Assembly (NCBI GenBank): GCA_023666705.1
Contig: JAMPBO010000013.1
Span: forward strand, 39,120-86,519
From: Bacteroides sp.
Lineage (GTDB): Bacteria > Bacillota > Clostridia > Lachnospirales > Lachnospiraceae
Reading direction: 5' to 3'
DNA: 47,400 bases
Shown here: piece after piece, positions 16,027-23,200 of the stretch
Layout of the letters: each line of letters opens with the position of its first letter
Position numbering within the stretch: position 1 is the stretch's first letter
Position numbers and translations under genes: made by a program
The notes under the pieces: generated by a model
Databases searched by the model: none
Told to the model about the DNA's origin: nothing
Seen by the model: the letters and a program-made list of their open reading frames with translations, nothing else

Positions 16027-16170
16027 TCATAAGTCCTTCTCCCCTTTAAGGGCTTTGCAGGCAGTGTCTATTATATCCCTGGAAGCCCGCGTTCCGTCCT
16101 TGTCGTCATACTCCAATGGGATGTCCCATATATACCCGTTTAAATGCACTCTGCCTCCTTTCTTAAACAT
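16027..16170 (-). CDS. 47-aa hypothetical protein
   Basis: A short open frame between ldhA and the aminotransferase, in the same direction. It encodes an acidic peptide (GYIWDIPLEYDDKDGTR near the middle, ending KALKGEKDL). An AAAGGAGG sequence lies inside the frame, so translation may start at the GTG (MHLNGYIW) eight codons in. No relatives are recognised. It could be a remnant of a longer gene. The rest of this 460-bp stretch shows only the ldhA leader repeat and the terminator near 16.3 kb. Confidence 0.35.
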   Translation of the reverse strand: MFKKGGRVHLNGYIWDIPLEYDDKDGTRASRDIIDTACKALKGEKDL

Positions 16171-16283
16171 ATCAAGCAACCACAAATTCACCATAGGCAT
16201 GTCCATTGCAATTGCTTTATACTAATATATATGCTGTTATTATTTCTTTTATGCTATGGTTTTACATTTTTTTACAAAATAAT

Positions 16284-16322
16284 AAATAAAATGGGGATAA
16301 CACATTTTTGCGGTATCCCCAA
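16284..16322 (-). terminator. terminator after the aminotransferase gene
   Basis: On the minus strand ATTGGGGATA pairs with TATCCCCAT around a 14-nt loop, followed by a T-rich tract (TTTATTTATT). It sits 12 bp past the stop of the aminotransferase gene. Confidence 0.75.
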
Positions 16323-16333
16323 TGTTTTAAACT

Positions 16334-17623
16334 TTAATTTTTTTCTTCTAACAGTTTTTCTATGCTGACGAGCTTTACGCACAGCACGAAAATCTTTGTT
16401 GCCTCCAACATTTCCTCTGGTGTTGGGAAGGTTGGTGCAATTCTGATATTGGAATCCTGCGGATCCTTTCCATATGGGTAAGTAGCTCCTGCTCCTGTCA
16501 TCACAACGCCCAGTTCCTTACACTTGTCTACAATTTTCTTTGCACAGCCCGGCATTGCATCAAAGGAAATGAAGTATCCGCCTCTTGGCTTTATCCACGT
16601 TCCAATTTCAAGACCTGTTAATTCCTCTTCCAAAATATTAAGCACAGATTCAAATTTTGGACGTAATAAATCCCCATGCTTTTTCATGTGTGCCTTTAAT
16701 CCCTCTATGTCCTTGAAAAATCTCACATGACGCAGCTGGTTTATCTTGTCATGTCCAATGGTCTGAACGGACATATGCCCCATAATGTACTCCATATTAT
16801 TTGGCGATGTAGCAATTGCAGAAATACCTGAGCCCGGGAAGCTAATCTTGGAGGTTGAGGCAAATATATATACCATATCAGGATTTCCTGCCTTTTCGCA
16901 CTCCTCCAAAATATTCAAAATCTCATCCTGCTTATCTTCATATAAATGATGAATACAATATGCATTGTCCCAGTAAATTCTAAAGTCCTCCGCTGCCGGC
17001 TTCAAATTTGCAAACCGTTTTACAACCTCATCCGAATAAGAAATTCCCGTCGGATTAGAATATTTTGGAACACACCAAATTCCCTTTACTGCCGCATCAT
17101 TGTTTACATACTTCTCCACGAGCTCCATATCAGGTCCATCCTCGTGCAGCGGAATGTTAATCATTTCGATTCCAAATACTTCCGTAATTTTAAAATGTCT
17201 GTCATACCCAGGAACAGGGCACAAAAACTTTACTTTGTCCTGCTTACACCATGGCATGCAGCCGTTTACACCAAACGCAAAGGAACGTGCTACCGTATCA
17301 TACATAATATTCAGGCTTGAATTTCCGCATACAATTACATTATCCTTTTTAACATCCATCATATCAGCCATGAACTTTCTACATTCGCCGATTCCATCCA
17401 AGTCACCATAATTTCTGGTATCATTACCAAGAAATGTATTCATATCAGATTCACTGTTCACCACATCCAGCATCGGCATAGAAAGTGTTAATTGCGATGC
17501 CCCCGGCTTTCCTCTTGCCATATTTAAAGAAAGCCCCTTTGCTTCTGCTGATTTATACTCTTCCTGCAATGCTGCTTTCAGTGACAGGAGTTCATCCTTA
17601 CTCATATCCTTATAGGCTCTCAT
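16334..17623 (-). CDS. aspartate-type aminotransferase (class I/II PLP enzyme)
   Basis: A 429-aa fold-type I PLP enzyme of the subgroup often annotated as aspartate aminotransferase (the MocR-like 'Ic' group in Actinobacteria and Clostridia). The Schiff-base Lys is in FASTSKISFPGSG. Other motifs are NMARGKPGASQ near the start, CGNSSLNIMYDT, WCVPKYSNPTGISYS, YWDNAYCIHHLY and NIRIAPTFP with the substrate-carboxylate Arg. AAGGAGAG precedes the ATG. It appears monocistronic, with a -10-like TATAAT at 17675-17670 and a terminator downstream. The likely reaction is aspartate plus 2-oxoglutarate giving oxaloacetate plus glutamate, which would connect to the citrate synthase nearby; specificity is inferred from family only. 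Confidence 0.88.
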   Translation of the reverse strand: MRAYKDMSKDELLSLKAALQEEYKSAEAKGLSLNMARGKPGASQLTLSMPMLDVVNSESDMNTFLGNDTRNYGDLDGIGECRKFMADMMDVKKDNVIVCGNSSLNIMYDTVARSFAFGVNGCMPWCKQDKVKFLCPVPGYDRHFKITEVFGIEMINIPLHEDGPDMELVEKYVNNDAAVKGIWCVPKYSNPTGISYSDEVVKRFANLKPAAEDFRIYWDNAYCIHHLYEDKQDEILNILEECEKAGNPDMVYIFASTSKISFPGSGISAIATSPNNMEYIMGHMSVQTIGHDKINQLRHVRFFKDIEGLKAHMKKHGDLLRPKFESVLNILEEELTGLEIGTWIKPRGGYFISFDAMPGCAKKIVDKCKELGVVMTGAGATYPYGKDPQDSNIRIAPTFPTPEEMLEATKIFVLCVKLVSIEKLLEEKN

Positions 17624-17676
17624 CTTTAATCTCTCCTTCTTGTATTTTTGTATTTATCTTTACATAAAGATTATAA

Positions 17677-17906
17677 TAACCTATTTCTGCCACAATTTCC
17701 ATAATAATACTAAAATATTTCGAAGAAAATTTAAATCATACCAAAATTCCGACGGCATCACAAAAAGCAAATAATCCTGATGACAATCCGAAAAAGCAGA
17801 TACCAACCATTGATAACTTCGTAACAATTCAGCTATCCTGAAAATAACGGCTATCCTAAAAAACAAGACAGGATAGACATAATTTCTGAGATAAATGGAA
17901 AACTCA
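17677..17906. other. gene-free spacer
   Basis: No supported gene. The only visible patterns are two short direct copies of GCTATCCT with an inverted AGGATAG nearby (17830-17875). A 98-codon minus frame covering this stretch lacks a ribosome site and has a non-protein-like composition. Confidence 0.5.
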
Positions 17907-17935
17907 TTGTAATATGTCAAAATTTGTGGTACATT
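17907..17935 (+). promoter_or_regulatory. promoter of the type I toxin mRNA
   Basis: TTGTAA (17907-17912) and TACATT (17930-17935) are 17 bp apart. The predicted start near 17942 places AAAGAGCAACCG at the very 5' end of the mRNA, the segment complementary to the mRNA's 3' end. Confidence 0.65.
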
Positions 17936-17939
17936 GTGA

Positions 17940-18190
17940 AAAGAGCAACCGTGTTGCAGGGTGGGCTGACCTTTCATTCCGAATAGAGTGGGGGGTGATG
18001 CCTATGAAAAATCATTTTGATTTTAAGGATTTGCTGACTTTCGGCATATTCCTTTTGGCATTGCTTACATTTATCTTTACCTTTTGTAAGTAGCCATACA
18101 TAGAAAAACCACCCAAAAACTTTGGCGAGTAGCTGGGTAGTATTTTCTATCTTTCTATAAGTCAACCCACCTTGTGGGCGGTTGCTCTTT
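17940..18190. repeat. long-range inverted repeat flanking the toxin gene
   Basis: The left arm at 17940-17970 and the right arm at 18161-18190 are complementary: 12 perfect pairs (AAAGAGCAACCG) and 10 of 11 (GGTGGGCTGAC against GGTGGGTTGAC), with a 7-8-nt unpaired middle. In the toxin mRNA the two ends would pair with each other. Confidence 0.85.
18004..18093 (+). CDS. 29-aa hydrophobic peptide, putative holin-like type I toxin
   Basis: A short peptide beginning MKNHFDFKDLLTFGIFLL and ending TFIFTFCK, with one membrane helix of about 18 residues. It matches the pattern of the 'putative holin-like toxin' family of Firmicutes (LLTFGxFLLALLTFI). A G-rich ribosome site (GGGGGTG) lies seven bases upstream; an in-frame ATG six bases earlier is too close to it. 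It has its own promoter, its mRNA ends can pair with each other, and an antisense RNA promoter faces it from 18228. This is the arrangement of type I systems such as txpA/ratA. Toxicity is inferred from family and context, not shown. Confidence 0.7.
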   Translation: MKNHFDFKDLLTFGIFLLALLTFIFTFCK

Positions 18191-18193
18191 TAT
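18103..18193 (-). ncRNA. candidate antisense antitoxin RNA (about 90 nt)
   Basis: A strong promoter on the minus strand (TTGAAT at 18228-18223, 17 bp, TATATT at 18205-18200) predicts a start near 18193. A terminator follows: stem ACTACCCA / TGGGTGGT (18141-18134 with 18115-18108), then TTTTTC. The RNA would be perfectly complementary to the toxin mRNA 3' region, including its long-range pairing arm, and would not enter the reading frame, as in RatA-type antitoxins. Confidence 0.65.
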
Positions 18194-18199
18194 ATTGCT

Positions 18200-18228
18200 A
18201 ATATAACATATCTGCCGATTCAATTCAA
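18200..18228 (-). promoter_or_regulatory. antisense RNA promoter
   Basis: TTGAAT (18228-18223), a 17-bp spacer and TATATT (18205-18200) on the minus strand. It is closer to consensus than the toxin promoter, as usual for a constitutively made antitoxin RNA. Confidence 0.65.
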
Positions 18229-18256
18229 GAGGTTTTAGGAGAAATTCTTCTAACTA

Positions 18257-18460
18257 GAATACGGTTCGGCTTATGATTGACGAGCAACAGGCTGAAATCG
18301 ACAGGCAGGCTGATCTGATAACCACACTTGTTAAGGAGATAATTAAAGGCTTATGGAGCATGATGACTCACAGGAAGCCATAATCAGCCAGTTATGTAAC
18401 ACATATGATATGACAAAGGAAGAAGCTGAAAACTATATGAAAGCAATGAAACAGTCCTAG
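18257..18460 (+). pseudogene. decayed C-terminal fragment of an Rpn-family nuclease gene
   Basis: The stretch aligns at DNA level with the 3' end of the intact gene at 18717-19853: GAATACGGTTCGGCTTATGA against GAATACGGTTCAGCTTATGA, then the same ending through to QLCNTYDMTKEEAEN. A one-base loss (GGCTTATGG against GGCTGTATGG) shifts the frame, and the N-terminal three quarters are missing. It has only one heptad unit (IDEQQAEIDRQ) where the intact copy has several. This indicates an old tandem duplication followed by decay. Confidence 0.85.
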
Positions 18461-18472
18461 AAAACAGCTATA

Positions 18473-18534
18473 CAAATTGTACACCAAACTATACAATTTG
18501 GACGTTGACAAGCTTCCTTTTTCACACGTATAAT
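18473..18534 (+). promoter_or_regulatory. strong promoter with upstream palindrome, before the Rpn-family gene
   Basis: Consensus TTGACA (18505-18510), 18-bp spacer and TATAAT (18529-18534). Immediately upstream a perfect 9-bp inverted repeat, CAAATTGTA / TACAATTTG (18473-18481 and 18492-18500), ends 4 bp before the -35 and looks like an operator. Confidence 0.75.
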
Positions 18535-18557
18535 ATATGTATACACCATATGCAACG

Positions 18558-18594
18558 ATAATCTTCTGTTTTTTAAGCAGAAGATTATTTTTTT
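18558..18594 (+). terminator. early terminator (attenuator) in the Rpn-family leader
   Basis: ATAATCTTCTG pairs with CAGAAGATTAT (11 bp, 9-nt loop), followed by seven T. It starts about 17 bases after the predicted transcription start, so most transcripts from the promoter at 18505-18534 should stop as an RNA of about 54 nt, about 120 bp before the gene. Confidence 0.8.
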
Positions 18595-18603
18595 AAGTTA
18601 TGC

Positions 18604-18693
18604 CAGCCCATAGGTTCCCGATTTACAAAGTAAATCGGAACATTTGCTGAAAGCAAATTCGATTTTTATAGGAAACTGCTAGGCAATGGGCTG
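18604..18693 (+). other. structured leader RNA before the Rpn-family gene
   Basis: An outer stem CAGCCCAT / ATGGGCTG (18604-18611 and 18686-18693) encloses a long hairpin (GTTCC-bulge-GATTTAC with GTAAATCGGAAC, AAA loop) and a second one (ATTTGCT-GAA-AGCAAAT). It ends 12 bases before the AGGAGG ribosome site. No Rfam family is recognised from memory. Confidence 0.5.
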
Positions 18694-18716
18694 ATGTTCA
18701 AGATAGGAGGTCGCAT

Positions 18717-19853
18717 ATGGCAAATATTCTACAAAAACAGTTTCCCATGATTCGGGAACGACAGGAACTGATTGACTACATTACTGCAAGGCAGGAGCTG
18801 AAATTGATTTATGATGGCTGGCGGGAGGAACGGCAGAAGGAATTTCTTGACTTCTGCTCCGGCGTAAGCGGAATGAAGCTGACCTACGACGGCTTTTTCA
18901 AGGAGATTATGAATCCTGAAATCCACCCGGAACGGCTGGAGGACTTTCTGTCCTGCATACTGGGAGAAGGACCCGTAAGGATACTCCGTGTCATCCCCAA
19001 TGATTCATCGCGGATTGCGGACGAAAGCTCCCTTGTAATTATGGACATTGTCGTTGAGCTTGAGGACGGACAGATTGTAAATGTAGAGATACAAAAACAT
19101 GGCTACAAATTTCCTGGACAGAGAAGTGCATGTTATTCTGCCGACCTTCTGCTCCGCCAGTACAAAAGAATCCGTGACGAAAAGGGAAACCGCTTTTTCA
19201 ATTACAAAGATATCAAGACGGTATACACGATTGTTCTTTTTGAAAAGAGCACGGAGCCGTTTCACGGATATCCTGACCATTACATACACAAGTCCATGCA
19301 GCAGACGGACACGGGGCTTGAGATTGACCTTTTGCAGAAATATATATTCATACCGCTTGACATATTTAAGGGAAAACTGTATCTTAAAGGAATAGAAAGC
19401 AAATTAGACGCATGGCTCTCATTTCTTGCCTGCGATGACCCTGCAATAATCGCAAAGCTGATTGGGGAATATCCGGAGTTCAAGAAGCTGTATGAGGACG
19501 CCTATTACATATGCCAGAATGTGGAAAGGGTGATGAATATGTTTTCCGAGGAGTTAAGACTGATGGACAGGAATACGGTTCAGCTTATGATTGATGAACA
19601 GCAGGCAGAAATTGACGAGAAAAATGCAACAATTGATGAACAAAATATAACAATCAACGAACAAAGTGCCACGATAGGGAATCTGCAGGCTGATGTTGAC
19701 AGACAGGCTGAGTTGATAAATACATTTGTCAAGGTATTTATTAAAGGCTGTATGGAACATGGTGACTCACATGAAGCCATAGTCAGCCAGTTATGTAACA
19801 TCTATCATATGACGAAAGAAGAAGCTGAAAAATATATCGAAGCAGTGAAATAG
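18717..19853 (+). CDS. Rpn-family recombination-promoting nuclease / PD-(D/E)XK transposase-like protein
   Basis: A 378-aa protein of the PD-(D/E)XK 'Rpn' type. The N-terminal nuclease domain (about 50-260) contains the conserved opening TYDGFFKEIMNPEIHPERLE and the active-site pattern with Asp in IMDIVVELEDG and VEIQKHGYK (E-x-Q/K). The C-terminal third is a predicted coiled coil of DEQxATI heptads (about 290-340), followed by SQLCNIYHMTKEEAEKY. AGGAGG lies six bases before the ATG. These proteins are abundant, multi-copy and presumed DNA nucleases linked with recombination; E. coli RpnA is the studied example. This copy is intact, sits behind an attenuator-like leader and next to a decayed relative. 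Mobility of this locus is not shown. Confidence 0.85.
   Translation: MANILQKQFPMIRERQELIDYITARQELKLIYDGWREERQKEFLDFCSGVSGMKLTYDGFFKEIMNPEIHPERLEDFLSCILGEGPVRILRVIPNDSSRIADESSLVIMDIVVELEDGQIVNVEIQKHGYKFPGQRSACYSADLLLRQYKRIRDEKGNRFFNYKDIKTVYTIVLFEKSTEPFHGYPDHYIHKSMQQTDTGLEIDLLQKYIFIPLDIFKGKLYLKGIESKLDAWLSFLACDDPAIIAKLIGEYPEFKKLYEDAYYICQNVERVMNMFSEELRLMDRNTVQLMIDEQQAEIDEKNATIDEQNITINEQSATIGNLQADVDRQAELINTFVKVFIKGCMEHGDSHEAIVSQLCNIYHMTKEEAEKYIEAVK
19594..19690 (+). repeat. 21-bp degenerate tandem repeats coding coiled-coil heptads
   Basis: Four and a half copies of a 21-bp unit encode IDEQQAE, IDEKNAT, IDEQNIT, INEQSAT and IGN. The pseudogene relative has a single unit, so unit number varies between paralogues. 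Confidence 0.8.
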
Positions 19854-19920
19854 GATTTTATAAAAATATACCATAAAGCAGAACAACGCATCTTTGACGC
19901 TGTAGTTCGAATCTTAGCAG

Positions 19921-19967
19921 GCTCCGTAAGGAGCGTTCCTATAGGAAATTCAAAGGAATTTTCTATA
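19921..19967. other. hairpin pair downstream of the Rpn-family gene
   Basis: GCTCC-GTAA-GGAGC (19921-19934, a GNRA tetraloop on the plus strand) is followed by a 12-bp stem TATAGGAAATTC / GAATTTTCTATA (19940-19967, one G-U). There is no U-tract, so it is a 3' structural element rather than a standard terminator. Confidence 0.5.
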
Positions 19968-19974
19968 AAAGATA

Positions 19975-20029
19975 TAAAAATAAAAGGGTTGCCGCTTCAT
20001 GAATTTACACTCGTTCAAGCGACAGCCCT
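19975..20029 (-). terminator. terminator of the pilus operon
   Basis: On the minus strand AGGGCTGTCGCTT pairs with AAGCGGCAACCCT (G-U and one mismatch), followed by TTTATTTTTAT. It lies about 210 bp past the last pilus-operon gene. Confidence 0.65.
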
Positions 20030-20099
20030 TCACTTTTACCTACCCTTTGACTAACTAAGCATCGTTTATACTTACTGAATAAACTAACTTATTTAGACT

Positions 20100-20222
20100 G
20101 GTAATCTTTTGTTTATATCAGTTTCATACTGATAACCTTTTGTTTACATCAGTTTCATACCGATAACTTTTTGTATATATCAGCTTCATACTGATAGTTT
20201 TGTGTTTATATAGCTTTATACT
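20100..20222. repeat. four tandem 31-bp repeats, each with a small palindrome
   Basis: Units at 20100-20130, 20131-20161, 20162-20192 and 20193-20222 (the last 30 bp and more diverged) follow GATAAC-CTTTTGTTTA-YATCAGTTTCATACT. Each unit boundary forms TATCAG-N7-CTGATA. The array lies between the last pilus gene and its terminator, in its 3' untranslated region. There are no spacers, so it is not a CRISPR array. Confidence 0.85.
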
Positions 20223-20238
20223 TATATAACACTCATTT

Positions 20239-23200
20239 TTACGTCAAGTTGAACAATACATCCTTAAGCATTACCTTAATTCTCTGGTAAACCTTATTAT
20301 CGCTTGAATCGGTAGCTTCAATTACGATATACGTGTACTCGCCGTTGTATGGGTCGAAGTACTCAGGCTTAAGCTTCAGTGCTGACGCAATGTTACTTGT
20401 GCCGTCTTCGTTCGTAGAGTCAACTATAGGATCATCATTTTGATCAACCAATGTCTTAAGCGTAGGGTCATACCTATATACGTTCTTCCTTACTGCCCTT
20501 TCTACATTCTTTGAATCCCAGTCAGCTATAAGAACATGGGACTCATTATTTACATACGCATTACTCCTATTGTCATCCGAGTAATCAAGGTCGTAGTATA
20601 TCCGAACTCTATCAAGCGTTGACTCGCTGTCCGTCGTAGCCTTAAAGCTGAACTCCGGATATTCATCCGTATCGTCTACCTTCGTGTAGTAGCTTCCGTC
20701 CTTACGTTTAATCTTATCGCCATAGGTATCCTTGTCGTAATCATATATATAGATACTTGGCATAGCAGCACTCTTTCTTACGGAGTTACAGATAATATTG
20801 ATGTAGAGCTTTCTCTCATCATTGTTCATCTTACCTACACCGGTAACCTTGGAATGTCCTGCACCACAGTAATATACATTCTTGTAAGAGTATATAAAGT
20901 AGTTATCCTGACCATCCCTTGGAGACGCCGCAAACATAGATGAGCCTTGTTGACCGTTGTAACCACCTGCAAGTGAATACCATACCGTACACTTGTCATC
21001 CTCAAGGTCAAGTGCATAGGACTGCGGATGTGTACCTGCAATATAGATGTCATCACTTAAGGTAAACGGATATAATGTAATCAGTCCGTCATTATTCTTA
21101 GAGCCTCTGTTTGTACCATATTGCTCATTATCTCTCGGATCAAAGCTTGCTGCATTATACCAGTATGCCGCATAAGACCAATCTAAGTACGCATACTTAT
21201 ATGCAACTGCCGAAGGATTCGACGAATCATTTGATGCATGCAATGCATCAGAATATGCAACCGCTGAATATAATCTGCTGCTTCCTGCACCTGAGTTTCC
21301 ATACTGGTACGGCTTCAAGTCATCATACCATGTCGGATATTTGTCATCCCCTGTCTTGTAGGAAAGGTTTGTCAGGAAATACTTTTCTTCGTCATAGTTT
21401 GCAGCCGTCTTATACTTAACGTACTGGTAGCTTGCATCCGCAATCTCCATATGGTTTTTGTCCTGACCAACATATGGTCTGATTGCCTCTGTAAGGTTGT
21501 AGGAGCCTGCATCACTGAATCTCGTAAAGGTATCATGGAACAAAAGAACATTGCCATCATCCTTTACATAGTTGGTTAAGTCTTTCAGACCATTACTTCC
21601 TGCTGTGAAATCATCAGCTGCAAAATCATCCGAAGGTCCCAAAATAACCGTGGAGTAACAACCCTTAATCCAGTTATCAGCATGTGCCTCCCTGTCATAC
21701 TTCTTATATTGCTCCTTGTACTCAAGCTCCGTATCCTTTGCCTTAACGTAATCATTATACGCAGCAAACAGCTTGACTACATCATCAAATGACAAATATG
21801 ATAGAATATTTGCGTCTCGGAATACAAATTTCTTTCCTTCTGATGCATTAAACAAATCATAATACCGTTCTGTTCTTATGATGTACTGTACTTCTTCCAC
21901 AAGAGCAGTCTTTCCTTGTGCTTCAAGACTTGTAACAAGCTTATCAAGCATTTCATTCAAGTCAGTCTTAGCATCCAAGGTTGTCTGTGTGATTTCAATG
22001 TTTGCACCTGTAATCGGGTCCGTAAAGGTTTTGTTCTGCTCGCCCGTACCACCATTACCGGCATTACCCACATCTGGATTAGCAGGGTCTGCATTTGGGT
22101 CATCCACATCCTCAAAGGAATCTGCAACTGCCTTTTCATCCCTCATGTATGTATAAAGATTCCAATACTCGGAAGCGTATGTCTCACTGTTATACTGGGT
22201 AATATACGTTAGCTTCTCATCAATGTCATCAGCTTTATACTTAACATAATCCGCAAATTCCTCAGCTTCTAAGTCAACATTATCCTCAAACTTCTTTATG
22301 GCAGCACGCTTTTCTGCATCCGTCATTTTGGAAAAGTCATATGCTGCTCTTACACTGTCTGATATTTCTTCCACTTCATCCCTTGTGAGAATATCAATAT
22401 CAAAATTAAATCGGTCTGAAAGATCATCTGCAAGATTAATATGCCAATCATCCGCACCGTACTTAGAAACATTATCCTTATCCGCATATTGCAAGTTTGC
22501 ATCATAATATGGAATACCAAATACATGCTCATGGGTTCCTACATTGTTTACGGATATTGCCGTTGATTCATACCATGGGGCATGATTCAAAGTTCTGCCA
22601 ATTGTAAAAGTCTGCAGTGAAGTTTGTGCAAAGTAGTTTCCAGAATAATGTATATTAAACCAGCTTGCATTGTTCGCCAATGGGTTTGTTTCCAGTCTTT
22701 CACATGCCTGCTGACAAACAACACAGAAATACAAGGAGTTTGCACCCTCTGCAGTTTCCGATTTATTCAAATCACCTCCCGGCATAATCTGGAGCACCTT
22801 TACATCCTGCTTATCTTCTACTCTCTTTGGTGCCACATAGGAAATTCCCGTTATACCTGATGTGATTCCTGTTACAGTATCCTTTGCTTCCAGCTTCCAT
22901 GAGATTGGTCCGTAGAAGGTGTCTGCCATTTCTACCCGTAAGCTTGTATCTGAGCCATCATGGGATGGATCATCTACATCATCATATCTTCCGTTTCCAT
23001 CGTCATCAATCCGAAGCTTAACCTCACACTTTGAGCTTCCCTTTATCGTATACTCAAACTCGAGTACGGACTTATCATCAATAATATCCACGGTAGAGTC
23101 TTCCTTTGTATCGTCGTATCTCTTAGGCGTTTTGGTAACCTCAAGTATCGGACGCTTATAGGAAGCATTGTAAACATCTGCAATTTTCTCTTTTTGACCT

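Noticed and set aside
17681-18165. Minus-strand open frames of 98 and 63 codons opposite the toxin region
   Set aside because: No ribosome sites, unusual residue composition, and the region is better explained by the toxin gene, antisense RNA and spacer.
18717-19853. Complete insertion sequence or transposon
   Set aside because: No terminal inverted repeats or target-site duplications were found around the gene; 'transposase-like' is only the family label.
20100-20222. CRISPR-like direct repeats
   Set aside because: The 31-bp units are directly adjacent with no spacers, are degenerate, and no cas genes are nearby.
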